Counted from the first letter of the stretch, positions 18,763 through 28,872 are shown. The stretch is 64,000 nucleotides of DNA from Mucilaginibacter inviolabilis (GCF_011089895.1 NZ_JAANAT010000003.1:620001-684000), one strand, 5' to 3'. Notes: generated from the letters alone by a model not told the origin. Translations and numbers: made by a program.

Positions 18763-21700
18763 TTAAAAGGAAACGTTAGCGCCCAGATTAAAAGTCCTGT
18801 TCATAGGGTAGGTGTATCCGCCCAGGGCTACGCCGAAATTGCCGTTGTCCCGAGGATTGGGGCCCTGGTGTTCCGGGTCATAGTTCTTTAATCCGGTGAA
18901 GGTTAACAGGTTGTAGCTGTTTACATATACCCTGAGTTTTTTAACACCTATACTTTTTAAAACAGAAGGAGATAATGAGTATCCAAACTCTAATGATTTT
19001 ACACGCAGGTAGCTGGCATTTTGAATGGCTTTTGTGCCTTGTGCATCCGGCGAACCCATTGCAGGATAAAATCCGGGAACCCATACTGTGTTGGGGTCAA
19101 AAACATTGGCATAAGGATCTGCCGTGTGCCAGCTGTCCAGAAAGCGGGTGAGGGCGCTTCGGCCATACATCAGCGGTGATGCAAATTGTTCACCGTATTG
19201 TACATAAACGCCTGCAGCACCTTGTAAAAGCATATTCATATCAAAACCTTTATAGCTCAGGCCAATGGTAAGCCCGTAGTTATACAAAGGGATATCGGTA
19301 GTGGCAATAGGGTGGCTGTCTTTATCATCTATTACCCCATCATTGTTCCAGTCTTTATAGTAGTAGTCGCCGGGAACAACATTGTTATTGCCTCCGCCCG
19401 TGTTAACGCCATAATTGTATATCTGGTTGTAATTGGTGAATTGCCCCGCATATTCAGGTCCCCACCAAACGTTTTGGTACCTGTTGGTTTGGTTTTCCTT
19501 CCAGTTTAAATACTCGTTGCCTGATCTGCCTCGAAGAACATTCAATGCTTCTAACCGTGTAGTACCTATGTTACCGCTAAGGTTTAACCCAACCTGACCA
19601 AGGGTGGTGCGATATGCCAGACTAAAGTCAAGGCCCTGTACCCTGTCGCTGTTATAATTAATCTGTGGTACAGCCGCTCCTACTGTTCCCGGTAAGGCTA
19701 CAGAAGGTTGGGCAGGTAATCCGGTCCTGTCGTTTCTGAAAACTTCAATGGTACCATCTATTTTTCCGCCAAACAGACTAAAGTCCATCGCGATGTTTTT
19801 GATGGTATTTACAGACCAGGTTAAACCGGGATTTCCCAATTTAGGTGCCGATCCGTTTACTGCTCCCGCACCAAAAATATAACTGCCTATAGGATAGGTG
19901 TATCCGTTAACATAATTGAATGCCGGAGCATTGGCTTCATCACCGGTTTGGCCATATGATGCCCTGATTTTTAAATTGGTAAGGATGTGTTCAGGTATAA
20001 GGCTTCTGAAAAAGTTTTCCTTAGTCAACACCCAGCCTACTGATCCGCCGGGAAAAAAGCCCCATTGATCCGGTCCGGGCTGATACAGGTTATTGCCATC
20101 CCGGCGAAAGCTGAACTCGGCCAGGTACTTACCTTTATAATCGTAATTGAACCTGCCGATAATGCTTTTATGCGCACGATCCTGCAAAGCACCGGCATCC
20201 ATACCGCCAGACATATTGGAGTTTTGCAAACCCCCGAATAAATAATCAACCGGGATTTCGATGTCGCGGTAGGCGTTAAAGTTATCGGCGGTTTCATGGC
20301 TTTGCTCATAAGTAGCCATGGCTGTTATGTGATGATCTGTAAAAAAGGTGTGGGCATAGTTTAAAGTTACCTGTGCCAGTGTGTTGAAGTGGGTATAATA
20401 AGAGCGCGTTATACCTGCCGGCGAATTAACTAAACTGGGTATATATGTATCATTGGCCGCGCTGTAAGTATATAAAGAAAAAGACCTTTTGATTTGGTTA
20501 TTATCTGCCGTGCCATAATCAATGTTAAACAAGGCCTTGGCGCTTAGCCCCTCTATGCCGGGTATATCATAAGTTAAATTTAACTGGCTGGTAATGTTCT
20601 TATTTCTGAACCTTTTTGAACCCACTTTACTGGCATCTGTAATAATGGATGGATTCATATTGTCGTCCATTACAGCAGGGTATAAGGGGTTGTCGTTAGC
20701 ATATATCTGGTGTGTGGGTATCTGGTTCCAGGTATATTTATAAACAGTCCATTCATCAGTGTATGGCTGGTTTTTCTCATCCATCCAGGCCGATGTTAAT
20801 ACCTGTGCTTTAAGTCCTTTGGTTATGCTGGCGGTAACATTTGAGCGGAAGTTATATTTGTTGTAATTCAGATCGCCGGTTTTAAAAACACCATCTTGTT
20901 TTTGATAACCAAAGTTGAAGAAATAGCTTATTTTATCGCTGCCACCATCAATGTTCAAATTGTGTTGTATCTGGTTAGCCGTTTTTCTGAAAACCATATC
21001 TATCCAGTCGGCTGATTTGCGCGTACCGTTAAGATAGGGCTGGATATCGGCATAGGAAAATTGGGGGGTAACGTTGGATATAAAGTTATTGGCGAAATCG
21101 CGTTTAACCTTTTCATTGGTCAGCATCATATAATCTACAGCCCCAACTCCTTCCGGCATACCTAAAAAGGTTTGTATCGCATCGTTAACAGAGTAGTTGA
21201 TGTTGATTTTTCCGTTCTTCGATCCCTTCTTGGTGGTGATCAGGATAGCACCTCCGGCGGCACGCATACCGTATATAGAAGCAGCAGCATCTTTCAATAC
21301 CGAAATACTTTCAATTTCATTAGGGTCCATGCGGCCTATGGTCGACTGGTCGCCACCGATAATACCATCAATCACCACTAAAGGAGCGCTTTGGTAACCC
21401 CTGATGTTTAAATTGTTGGCATAGGAACCCGGCTCTGCGGTTGTTTGAACGATACGTATCCCGGGGATTTTACCGGTAAGCATATTAATCACACTCTCGT
21501 TTTTGGTGGTGACGATCTCTTTGCTTTGTAATGTTGCAATTGAACCGGTTATGGTGGCTCTTTTTTGTACACCGTAGCCTACAACTACTACCTCATCCAG
21601 ACTTTTATTGGTGGTTTTTAAGGCGATAACACCACCTTTAATGTCTTTAACCGCTATTTCCTGGGTTACATAGCCAATAAATGATAGTTGTAAAATGGCA

Positions 21701-21903
21701 TCGGTATTCGGGACGTTGAGTTGGAACTTTCCGCCTACATCAGTAATGGCGCCTGTGGTTGTTCCTTTAATTTTTACACTTACCCCCGGAAGTGTCGACC
21801 CATCGGTTAAGTCAATTACTTTTCCGCTGATCGGGATCTGCTGGGCGAACAAACTGAGCGGGAAAAGGAAAAATAGAATAAGTGAGTATTTAAGTTTTTT
21901 CAT
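18763..21903 (-). CDS. susC: SusC/RagA-family TonB-dependent outer-membrane receptor
   Basis: A 1046-residue protein: signal peptide (to about 20), carboxypeptidase-regulatory-like domain (about 25-95), TonB-box-like DEVVVVGYGVQ, plug domain (about 115-230 with PLVVIDGIIGG and IESISVLKDAAASIYGMRAAGGAILITTKKG) and a 22-strand barrel ending in an aromatic-rich C-terminus. It imports oligosaccharides with TonB energy. It has no N-terminal STN domain, so trans-envelope sigma signalling through this receptor is not expected, and no ECF sigma/anti-sigma pair or hybrid two-component gene is next to it. First gene of the six-gene minus operon. Confidence 0.96.
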   Translation of the reverse strand: MKKLKYSLILFFLFPLSLFAQQIPISGKVIDLTDGSTLPGVSVKIKGTTTGAITDVGGKFQLNVPNTDAILQLSFIGYVTQEIAVKDIKGGVIALKTTNKSLDEVVVVGYGVQKRATITGSIATLQSKEIVTTKNESVINMLTGKIPGIRIVQTTAEPGSYANNLNIRGYQSAPLVVIDGIIGGDQSTIGRMDPNEIESISVLKDAAASIYGMRAAGGAILITTKKGSKNGKININYSVNDAIQTFLGMPEGVGAVDYMMLTNEKVKRDFANNFISNVTPQFSYADIQPYLNGTRKSADWIDMVFRKTANQIQHNLNIDGGSDKISYFFNFGYQKQDGVFKTGDLNYNKYNFRSNVTASITKGLKAQVLTSAWMDEKNQPYTDEWTVYKYTWNQIPTHQIYANDNPLYPAVMDDNMNPSIITDASKVGSKRFRNKNITSQLNLTYDIPGIEGLSAKALFNIDYGTADNNQIKRSFSLYTYSAANDTYIPSLVNSPAGITRSYYTHFNTLAQVTLNYAHTFFTDHHITAMATYEQSHETADNFNAYRDIEIPVDYLFGGLQNSNMSGGMDAGALQDRAHKSIIGRFNYDYKGKYLAEFSFRRDGNNLYQPGPDQWGFFPGGSVGWVLTKENFFRSLIPEHILTNLKIRASYGQTGDEANAPAFNYVNGYTYPIGSYIFGAGAVNGSAPKLGNPGLTWSVNTIKNIAMDFSLFGGKIDGTIEVFRNDRTGLPAQPSVALPGTVGAAVPQINYNSDRVQGLDFSLAYRTTLGQVGLNLSGNIGTTRLEALNVLRGRSGNEYLNWKENQTNRYQNVWWGPEYAGQFTNYNQIYNYGVNTGGGNNNVVPGDYYYKDWNNDGVIDDKDSHPIATTDIPLYNYGLTIGLSYKGFDMNMLLQGAAGVYVQYGEQFASPLMYGRSALTRFLDSWHTADPYANVFDPNTVWVPGFYPAMGSPDAQGTKAIQNASYLRVKSLEFGYSLSPSVLKSIGVKKLRVYVNSYNLLTFTGLKNYDPEHQGPNPRDNGNFGVALGGYTYPMNRTFNLGANVSF

Positions 21904-21955
21904 ACTGTTTCTCGTTAATGATTAAGTTTAAATTATTGGTTACCTGGTTAAGGTG

Positions 21956-21982
21956 GTAGGTATAATGCGGCAGCATACCTAC
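21956..21982. promoter_or_regulatory. Inverted repeat in the susC upstream region
   Basis: GTAGGTAT and ATACCTAC, perfect inverted 8-mers with an 11-nt spacer, lie 53-79 bp upstream of the susC start codon. They could be an operator or a leader hairpin for the operon. No clear TAnnTTTG box was found next to them. Confidence 0.4.
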
Positions 21983-22761
21983 GGAGGGTACTGTTGATAG
22001 TGATTCATGGTTATATCGGTTAATCTGGTACACTAACTCTTGGCCGGTGGGTTGGCAAAAGCGGTGTACAACTGGTTTATAATTGGATACAAAACAAGAG
22101 CAGACGATTAATAAAAGATAAATAATTGATTAATATGGGAGCTATTTTGAATTTTATCGCAATCGATTGTAATTATTTTTGATAATTGCTGATGTACTTT
22201 ATTAAGTACTGATTCAATGATGGTTACTGCTCTGTATGTGATAGTAGCGGGCTTAATTAAAGCGCTAATTAATGGTCATGTTATGAGTATGACGCTGGTT
22301 GAAATGATCAATATCGTTTGGCGGTATTCCAGAATAGTAATTTGTAAAAGAGTTATTAACCCGGGAATTAAGAGTTTACACTTTGGGAAGGCTTTTGCTA
22401 ATGGCTTGGGCGACAATTTATAACCTTACGAGGATGAAATGAATTTTGAATTTTTGGGTTAACATGTTAACCCACTTTATAACACCAAAATTAACTTAAA
22501 TATTTGATTTTCAATTACATAAATTAATTTTAACCATGAAAAGTGTAAACCCATGTAAACCCACTTTTATAAAATGGCCAGCCTGTTCGGGGAGTATGCT
22601 TAATCCATCTTTTAATATAATGTCATGGAGGGGGAAGATTTGAAAACCAGGCCAAAGAATATTATCTTAACACAAAGATTATTTTAAACTAATATTCAAT
22701 TGATGCTTAAGGTTGTTTTTTGCAACGAAAATTTAACAGATAGAAAACCCACCCCCTCATT
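21983..22761. other. Long spacer between divergent susC and phosphoesterase genes
   Basis: No convincing gene was seen here; the 68-codon frame at 22217-22423 has no family likeness or plausible start context. It must hold both divergent promoters. Near 22456-22473 is the palindrome GGGTTAACATGTTAACCC, and at about 22503-22570 is a relative of the right half of the 12389-12495 element (TTTGATTTTCAATTACAT, then GTGTAAACCCATGTAAACCC). Confidence 0.5.
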
Positions 22762-24132
22762 ATGAAAACTAACTCGCGCTATTTAAAAATCGGAACGCTA
22801 CTGATTGCGGCCATGGGCACTGTAGCTGTAAGCGCGGCCCTTATGAGCTTCAAAAACAAAAGTAACCCCATTACCGATCCGGGGATCAATAAGGTTGGCC
22901 ACGTAGTGGTTATTTATTTAGAGAACCATAGCTTTGATAACCTGTATGGTCAGTTTTCTGGTGCCAACGGATTATCAACAGCGGCAATTGATAATGTTAC
23001 CCAGGTTGATGCCAGTGGAAAGGCTTACACTTATTTGCCTCCGATATCAGGTACAAGCGTTTTTCCTACCAATTTACCAAACACCTATTTTAATATCGAC
23101 CAGTATGTTCCTTCCGATCAGGAAACACCCGATGTGCTGCACCGCTACTACCAGGAACAAATGCAGATAAACCGGGGTAAAATGGACAAATTTGCCTTGT
23201 ATAATACAACGGCCGGTCTGGCTATGGGTTACTATAAAACCAATTTACTGCCTTTGGTGGGTATGGCTCAAAAATATACCCTTTGCGATAACTTCTTCCA
23301 CAGTGCCTTTGGAGGATCGTTCTTAAATCACCAATGGCTTATTGCGGCTGCAAGCCCGGTATTCCCTAACGCACCGGCTAATATGGTAGCTAAAGTCGAC
23401 GCTTCCGGTAATGTAACCAGCGATGGCGTAATTACTCCCGATGGTTATGTGGTAAATACCTGTTACAGTGTGAATGCGCCACACCCGGCCGGTTCAAATG
23501 CGGCTACGCTGGTTCCAAATCAAACCGCACCAACCATTGGCGACAGGTTAAGCGATAAAAATATTTCATGGGCCTGGTACGCCGGCGGATGGGATAATGC
23601 CCTGGCAGGTAAGCCAGATGCCACCTTCCAGTTTCATCATCAGCCATTTGTTTATTTTGCCAAATATGCCGATGGTACCCAGGCCAAGAAAGATCACTTA
23701 AAAGACGAAACCGCTTTTATTGAAGCTGCCAAAAATGGCACCTTACCAAGCGTTTCATTTATAAAACCGTTGGGTATAAATAATGAGCACCCGGGTTATT
23801 CTGATGTGCAGGGTGCCGAAAGCCACACCGTTGAATTGATAAACGATGTGCTAAACGGTCCTAATGGCAAAGACGCCGTCATAATTATAACCTATGACGA
23901 GAATGGTGGATTCTGGGATCATGTGGCTCCGCCTGTAATTGATAAAAAATGGGGACCCGGTACACGTATACCTGCATTGATCATTTCGCCGTTTGCTAAA
24001 AAGGGATATGTAGATCATACACAATATGAAACGGTAAGTATACTATCATTCATCGAAAAAAGATGGAATTTACAGCCACTTACTGATCGGGATAAAAATG
24101 CAGATCCGATGCTTAACGCATTTGAGTTTTAA
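22762..24132 (+). CDS. Secreted phosphoesterase family protein (phospholipase C / acid phosphatase type)
   Basis: A 456-residue protein with an N-terminal signal/anchor (about 1-30). It shows the phosphoesterase family PF04185: GHVVVIYLENHSFDNLYGQFSGANGL with the metal/nucleophile region near the N-terminus, DNFFHSAFGGSFLNHQWLIAA, SFIKPLGINNEHPGYSD, then IITYDENGGFWDHVAPP and RIPALIISPFAKKGYVDHTQYE. Members are phospholipases C and acid phosphatases. The protein should act outside the cytoplasm to release phosphate from phospholipids or other esters. It is transcribed alone or with the next gene, but a strong terminator lies between them. Confidence 0.88.
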   Translation: MKTNSRYLKIGTLLIAAMGTVAVSAALMSFKNKSNPITDPGINKVGHVVVIYLENHSFDNLYGQFSGANGLSTAAIDNVTQVDASGKAYTYLPPISGTSVFPTNLPNTYFNIDQYVPSDQETPDVLHRYYQEQMQINRGKMDKFALYNTTAGLAMGYYKTNLLPLVGMAQKYTLCDNFFHSAFGGSFLNHQWLIAAASPVFPNAPANMVAKVDASGNVTSDGVITPDGYVVNTCYSVNAPHPAGSNAATLVPNQTAPTIGDRLSDKNISWAWYAGGWDNALAGKPDATFQFHHQPFVYFAKYADGTQAKKDHLKDETAFIEAAKNGTLPSVSFIKPLGINNEHPGYSDVQGAESHTVELINDVLNGPNGKDAVIIITYDENGGFWDHVAPPVIDKKWGPGTRIPALIISPFAKKGYVDHTQYETVSILSFIEKRWNLQPLTDRDKNADPMLNAFEF

Positions 24133-24172
24133 ACTCAGGTTAAGTACAGCGTTTTATAAAATAATATTAATC

Positions 24173-24211
24173 AGGGGACAGTTCGATGGAACTGCCCCTG
24201 TGCTTTTTTAC
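24173..24211 (+). terminator. Terminator after the phosphoesterase gene
   Basis: AGGGGACAGTTC pairs with GAACTGCCCCT around GATG, followed by GTGCTTTTTT. It separates the phosphoesterase gene from the cytochrome peroxidase gene. Confidence 0.85.
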
Positions 24212-24240
24212 CATATACCGGGCAAGGGAAGTTATTATAC

Positions 24241-26049
24241 ATGAAGAAAGTTGTTTTGATAGGGATAATGCTGGTTGTGGTAGTAAGCTATGCTCTACTA
24301 TCAAGCGGAGAAGAGAAAGCTACCCCGGCAAAAGCGATAGCACATGTGTTAATAGCACAGGTTGATGATCTTTCATTTTTTTTGAAAGATCAATTCCAGC
24401 CAGCGGCCGAAAGTAATTTACCCAACGAAAAACAGTTACAGCAGCTATTCCTGCAGGCGCGTCTCCGATACAAAAAAATAGAATGGGCTGCTGAGTATTT
24501 TGATGCTGCTACTACCAGGGCGGTAAACGGGGCGCCGGTGCCTGAGGTAGAAATGGGCAGCGGACAAGTGTTTGAACCGGCTGGGCTACAGATTATAGAA
24601 GGGTATCTATTCCCCCGGTATGATGCCAGCAAACAAAAGGATCTTGTAAAACAACTTAAAACTATACAATACGGTTGCAATAAATACAAAACGTATTTCA
24701 GCAATATTGATATCCTGGATGGACAAGTGTTTGATGCTGCCCGGCTCGAAATATTCCGGATATTGACGTTGGGTATAGTTGGATTTGATGATCCGCTAAC
24801 ACAAAAAAGCATGGCCGAAAGCGCCGTAAGCCTGGAAAGCCTTAAAAATATTTTAAAGTATTACGCTGGTAACGATGAGCAATCCAAAAAGTTGGCATCG
24901 CAAATTTCGGCTGCTGTTGTATATCTGAAAGCCCATCCCGGGTTTAATAGTTTTAACCGGGCCGAATTTATAACGAGGTATGGTAATCCAATCAGCCGCA
25001 GCATTGCCGATCTGGAACAGCATTTAAAGATTCATGTGATCAGGTATAACCGTTTGCTGAACCAGGATGCCAAAACCCTTTTTGACCTCAATGCTTTCAA
25101 TGTAGATGCGTACACACCCAATGCCGATGCAGTATCGACCTCACAAAAAATAATGTTGGGCAAAATGCTGTTTTCTGATCCAATATTATCTGGTACCAGA
25201 ACCAGGAGCTGCCGCTCCTGTCATCAGCCCGAAAAAGCTTTTACGGACGGATTGATCAAAAACACGGTGATTGGTACTAAACAGCTATTGAAAAGAAACA
25301 CGCCTACGCTATTAAATGCAGGCTTACAGCCAGCTCAGTTTTATGATCTGCGCGCAATTACACTAGAAGATCAGGTGAGCAATGTTGTCGATAATCCTGA
25401 TGAAATGCATGGTTCAATGGCTATGGCTGCCGAAAGATTATGGCAGAATAAAAACTACAGGCAGCTTTTCATGAAGGCATTTCCTGTAGTAAATAAACGT
25501 GCAGCAATAGATACGCTTGAGGTGATGAACGCCATTGGTTCTTATGTGCGCAGTCTTACCGCCATGAACAGTCGTTTTGATGCCTATATGCTTGGCAATA
25601 ATAAAGTGATGACCAAGGATGAACTGCATGGTTTTAACCTGTTTATGGGTAAGGCCAAATGCGGTACCTGCCATTATATGCCCCTGTTTAACGGCAATCT
25701 CCCTCCCCGGTTCATTAAAATGGAGAGTGAGGTTATAGGCGTACCAGAATCGGCAACAGGGCATGTTATTGATGACGATCTGGGCAGGTATAATCAGGTA
25801 CAAACGCCATCGTTTAAGCATGCGTTTAAGGTAACTACAGTTCGTAATTCCTCACGTACAGCACCGTACATGCATAACGGGGTATTTAAAACACTTGACG
25901 AGGTGATGGATTTTTACAACAAGGGCGGAGGCGCCGGCCTGGGTATAAAAATTGATAATCAAACCCTGCCTCTTGATAAATTAAACCTCAGCGCTAAAGA
26001 AAGCAAGGATATTATCGCGTTTATCAAAAGTTTGGATAGCCGGTATTAA
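24241..26049 (+). CDS. Di-heme cytochrome c peroxidase-like protein with imelysin-like N-terminal part
   Basis: A 602-residue exported protein. The C-terminal 320 residues are a di-heme peroxidase/MauG domain: CRSCH at 324-328 and CGTCH at 474-478 are the two c-type haem sites, with the family order FTDG, RNTPTLLNAG, FYDLRAITLEDQ and TTVRNSSRTAPYMHNGVFKTLDEVMDFYNKGGG. These proteins reduce peroxide or oxidise partner molecules in the periplasm. Residues about 30-260 (QQLFLQARLRYKKIEWAAEYF, LQIIEGYLFPRY) resemble the helical imelysin-like part, giving a fusion often linked to iron/haem loci. Its stop codon overlaps that of the convergent rhomboid gene by 4 bp. Confidence 0.87.
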   Translation: MKKVVLIGIMLVVVVSYALLSSGEEKATPAKAIAHVLIAQVDDLSFFLKDQFQPAAESNLPNEKQLQQLFLQARLRYKKIEWAAEYFDAATTRAVNGAPVPEVEMGSGQVFEPAGLQIIEGYLFPRYDASKQKDLVKQLKTIQYGCNKYKTYFSNIDILDGQVFDAARLEIFRILTLGIVGFDDPLTQKSMAESAVSLESLKNILKYYAGNDEQSKKLASQISAAVVYLKAHPGFNSFNRAEFITRYGNPISRSIADLEQHLKIHVIRYNRLLNQDAKTLFDLNAFNVDAYTPNADAVSTSQKIMLGKMLFSDPILSGTRTRSCRSCHQPEKAFTDGLIKNTVIGTKQLLKRNTPTLLNAGLQPAQFYDLRAITLEDQVSNVVDNPDEMHGSMAMAAERLWQNKNYRQLFMKAFPVVNKRAAIDTLEVMNAIGSYVRSLTAMNSRFDAYMLGNNKVMTKDELHGFNLFMGKAKCGTCHYMPLFNGNLPPRFIKMESEVIGVPESATGHVIDDDLGRYNQVQTPSFKHAFKVTTVRNSSRTAPYMHNGVFKTLDEVMDFYNKGGGAGLGIKIDNQTLPLDKLNLSAKESKDIIAFIKSLDSRY

Positions 26050-27665
26050 GCCGGTTCTGCTGTCTGCCCGGTATCCGGAGTTATCGTTTCCTGTTTTATT
26101 TTTATGCGTTTTTTTCGGGGAGGTTTTGGGGCTTCTATAAAGAAATACAGAACGTAACCCATGATCAGTCCTGATACTAACCCACCGATATGTGCTGCGT
26201 TATCTGTATTGCCAATCAAGCCAAACAGCAGATTAACCCCTACAAAAAACAGGAAGCTGAGCAAAATGCCTTTTTTATTTCCTGTACCGCTTTTATTAGT
26301 TGTTAGCAGTGCAATCGCGACACCATACAACCCAAATATGGCTCCGGAGGCACCAATGCTTACAATAGTTGGATTCCACCAGATGCTTGCAAGGCTTGCC
26401 AATAAGCCACATATAAAATAAGTTATGCCCAATTTTAAATTATCCAGCAACGACCTTAAAAAAGCAGCTACCAATAGTAAACCGAACATGTTCATCAACA
26501 GGTGCATTACTCCCCCATGTAAAAACATGCAGGTAATAAGCCGCCACCATTCACCGTTTTTTACAGCAGGCCCGTAGTTTGCCCCCCATTTGTACAAGTC
26601 GGCTGTATCAAAAGATATCACGCCCAGACCAGCGAAAACCATAATGGTAAAGATGAGCACATTTACCCCGATTAATATACCAGTAATACCGGTGTCACGC
26701 CATTTCATACCTGCGAATGGTTTGAAAAATGCCATTGCATCTGCCTGCCAGGTACGGGGCGTATATTTCTTTAATCCGGCACGATTGAGTTTTGGGATAG
26801 CTATCAGGATAAGCCATATCCCCGCGCCTATTCCAAATGAATAAAATATCCATTGTAGTTTGTCTCCGTTTCGGTTTTCAAATACTCCTTTCTGAGCAAT
26901 CAGAATAACCTGGCGGTCAGCATCCCCGGAATACGCAGATGATGTTTTAAGTGCATTTATAAAGCCTCTGTGAGTATCACTATTTCCGATATGATCCAAA
27001 TAATCGAAAAGGTCCAAATCTTTGCTGTTAAATTCCTTCTCTGTATCTTTTGCAAACGCTGTATAAGCCTCATGTTTTTCTGTATTGCTCATGCTGCTGC
27101 TAACGGATTTGCTGTATTCTGTGCCTAGCCAGGCTACGGGTGAATTATATTTGCCTGCAGAATCGAGTATGGGCGATACGATGTCAATATAAAAAACAAT
27201 GTGTTCGCTGTTTCTGCCGGTTACTTCGCTGCGTATGTAAAAGGCACTACGCTTTTTATCAATAAAGTGTTTTTTTAAACGATAGTATTTAGTTAAATGA
27301 TGGCGATCGATCTGCTCAATGGTTTGTAAGCTCGTTAGCTTGCCGGTGGCGGTAATAAGATATTCTTGAGCGATTATAGTAGGAGCCAGAATGGCCAGAG
27401 CTGCTACAAAATAGTATAAGAAAGGTAAATTGTTTCTTTGGGTTTTTAAGGACAATAGCTTCACGCGGGGCCTTAACCATATAGCTACGGCTAAAATGCT
27501 TATGGCCATAGGGAGCCAAAAATTAACCAATTCCTCGTTAGGCGATATTAACTGCCAGTACATGATCAACAACCAATTTAAAAACGAATAAATGCTGATG
27601 ACCAGCAAGGAAATAATGAGATATGGCAGATAGATGAGCTTTAGCTTCGTTAAAAAATTGGTCAT
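26046..27665 (-). CDS. Rhomboid-family intramembrane serine protease
   Basis: A 539-residue inner-membrane protein. The rhomboid core lies at about 330-510: WWRLITCMFLHGGVMHLLMNMFGLLL, GASGAIFGLYG with the catalytic Ser440, and AHIGGLVSGLIMGY with His492, giving the Ser-His dyad. Rhomboids cut membrane proteins within or near a transmembrane helix. The N-terminal 300 residues are extra: three hydrophobic helices near 15-120, then a soluble part of about 150 residues and another helix. The C-terminus is basic then Pro/Thr-rich. The gene is convergent with the cytochrome peroxidase gene; substrate unknown. Confidence 0.92.
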   Translation of the reverse strand: MTNFLTKLKLIYLPYLIISLLVISIYSFLNWLLIMYWQLISPNEELVNFWLPMAISILAVAIWLRPRVKLLSLKTQRNNLPFLYYFVAALAILAPTIIAQEYLITATGKLTSLQTIEQIDRHHLTKYYRLKKHFIDKKRSAFYIRSEVTGRNSEHIVFYIDIVSPILDSAGKYNSPVAWLGTEYSKSVSSSMSNTEKHEAYTAFAKDTEKEFNSKDLDLFDYLDHIGNSDTHRGFINALKTSSAYSGDADRQVILIAQKGVFENRNGDKLQWIFYSFGIGAGIWLILIAIPKLNRAGLKKYTPRTWQADAMAFFKPFAGMKWRDTGITGILIGVNVLIFTIMVFAGLGVISFDTADLYKWGANYGPAVKNGEWWRLITCMFLHGGVMHLLMNMFGLLLVAAFLRSLLDNLKLGITYFICGLLASLASIWWNPTIVSIGASGAIFGLYGVAIALLTTNKSGTGNKKGILLSFLFFVGVNLLFGLIGNTDNAAHIGGLVSGLIMGYVLYFFIEAPKPPRKKRIKIKQETITPDTGQTAEPA

Positions 27666-27701
27666 AATTTAAACTGTGAAAGTGTTGGTTAAGGTTATTT
27701 A

Positions 27702-28760
27702 TTATTCTGGGTTTTCTCCGGCGTCCTCATGCGTAAACCCGGGATTGGGAGCGTTGTAATGATCCAGTGTTTTTTGAAGCTGCTGTCTGATCTGTTTGAC
27801 CAGCAAGCGCGGACCAAGTACTTTCATCTTGGAACCAAAACCCAATAACTCGCGTTCCAATTCAAAGTTCATGATCACTTTGATGCTGAATATTTTGCCG
27901 GTTTCATCCTCCTTTAATAGTTTCTGGGTATGGTGCAATGGTTTGGTGATTACGTAAGGTGCATTGGCAGCATCTATCCAAAACACCACAAGATTATCAC
28001 GCTGTCCTAAACTTTTGGTAACGCCCAGCACATCATTATAATAAGTTGCCAGATCGATATCTTTATTTTCACGATAAGGGTCTTCGTGTTCTTCAATGGC
28101 TTGTACCCGGTCAAGCGCCAGAGTTAGCAGCGGCGAATAGCGGTTATGTGACCTTCCCAACATAAACCAGCGGTTACGATATTCCTTCAATAAATATCCG
28201 CTAAAGCAAAAAGTGCTGGCCGCACGGGCCTTAAATGACTGGTAGGTTACACACATGGTTTTACGAGCTACAATGGCCTTACGAATGGTTTCGATCCAGT
28301 CAAGTCCTTTCAGGTTATCATTCTTTTCAAAATCAATTACCGGGGCGCTCTGTGTTTTTTGGGTGTAGATCTTATCCTCGAGTTTACTCACCATCTCGTT
28401 CAGATCGGTAAAATGGTTAAAGCCTTTGAATTGTTTGAGCAGATCAGATACCTCGCCCAATACCTGCATGTCCTGCTGGTTAAGCGGAATGTTGGTAATG
28501 CTGTAGCCTTTATCGGCATAGGTGTAATATTTTTTATCGGTAACAATAATGGGCGCTTCGTAACCAAGTTTGTTGCTGCGCATCATTTCGATATCGGCCT
28601 GTATGGTGCGGCGGCTTACGCCGCTGTCTATCCCCTGATATTCATAAAGTGCATCAGCACAAGCGTCTATCAGATCATCGAGTGTCCATTTTTTTTGACG
28701 ATTTTGCAGGCAGCCGTCAATGGTTCGATAGCGGATAAGAGCGTTGCGGTTTACTGGCAT
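27702..28760 (-). CDS. WYL-domain transcriptional regulator, divergent from rtcB
   Basis: A 352-residue cytosolic protein. The N-terminal winged helix (about 5-75, TLDDLIDACADALYEYQGIDSGVSRRTIQADIEMM) should bind DNA. A WYL domain follows (about 150-250, IRKAIVARKTMCVTYQSF, YLLKEYRNRWFMLGRSH) and then a WCX-like C-terminal part (about 255-340). WYL domains are ligand-sensing; in other systems they bind nucleic acids or nucleotides. Its start lies 69 bp from the palindrome that precedes rtcB, and the same palindrome precedes Ro60. It is therefore the best candidate for the factor that binds that site, possibly reading broken RNA. That link is inference. Activator or repressor cannot be told from sequence. 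Confidence 0.9.
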   Translation of the reverse strand: MPVNRNALIRYRTIDGCLQNRQKKWTLDDLIDACADALYEYQGIDSGVSRRTIQADIEMMRSNKLGYEAPIIVTDKKYYTYADKGYSITNIPLNQQDMQVLGEVSDLLKQFKGFNHFTDLNEMVSKLEDKIYTQKTQSAPVIDFEKNDNLKGLDWIETIRKAIVARKTMCVTYQSFKARAASTFCFSGYLLKEYRNRWFMLGRSHNRYSPLLTLALDRVQAIEEHEDPYRENKDIDLATYYNDVLGVTKSLGQRDNLVVFWIDAANAPYVITKPLHHTQKLLKEDETGKIFSIKVIMNFELERELLGFGSKMKVLGPRLLVKQIRQQLQKTLDHYNAPNPGFTHEDAGENPE

Positions 28761-28829
28761 AACTTTATTATTTCGGATATCGGATGTTCGAATTTGGAAT
28801 TTTTTTAGAAAATTATGATTTTATTTCTT

Positions 28830-28872
28830 ACTGCGCAAATACGTTGCGCAGTAGGTATTTTACTTTGTATCA
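28830..28872 (+). promoter_or_regulatory. rtcB promoter with a 23-bp palindromic operator
   Basis: ACTGCGCAA and TTGCGCAGT, perfect 9-bp arms around ATACG, occupy 28830-28852. After a 10-nt gap comes CTTTGTATCA (28863-28872), which looks like a Bacteroidota -7 element (TAnnTTTG type). The palindrome overlaps where the -33 element should be. The same palindrome, gap and -7 sequence occur upstream of Ro60 (37911-37953). The transcript would have a very short leader, because the ATG of rtcB overlaps the end of this element. Confidence 0.85.

Noticed and set aside
22217..22423. 68-codon frame in the susC upstream spacer
   Set aside because: No start context, no motif and low-complexity codon use; the spacer is better read as regulatory.
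28815..28871. Longer rtcB start at 28815
   Set aside because: It would lie upstream of the palindrome and -7 element and would add residues read from the operator; the ATG at 28872 fits.
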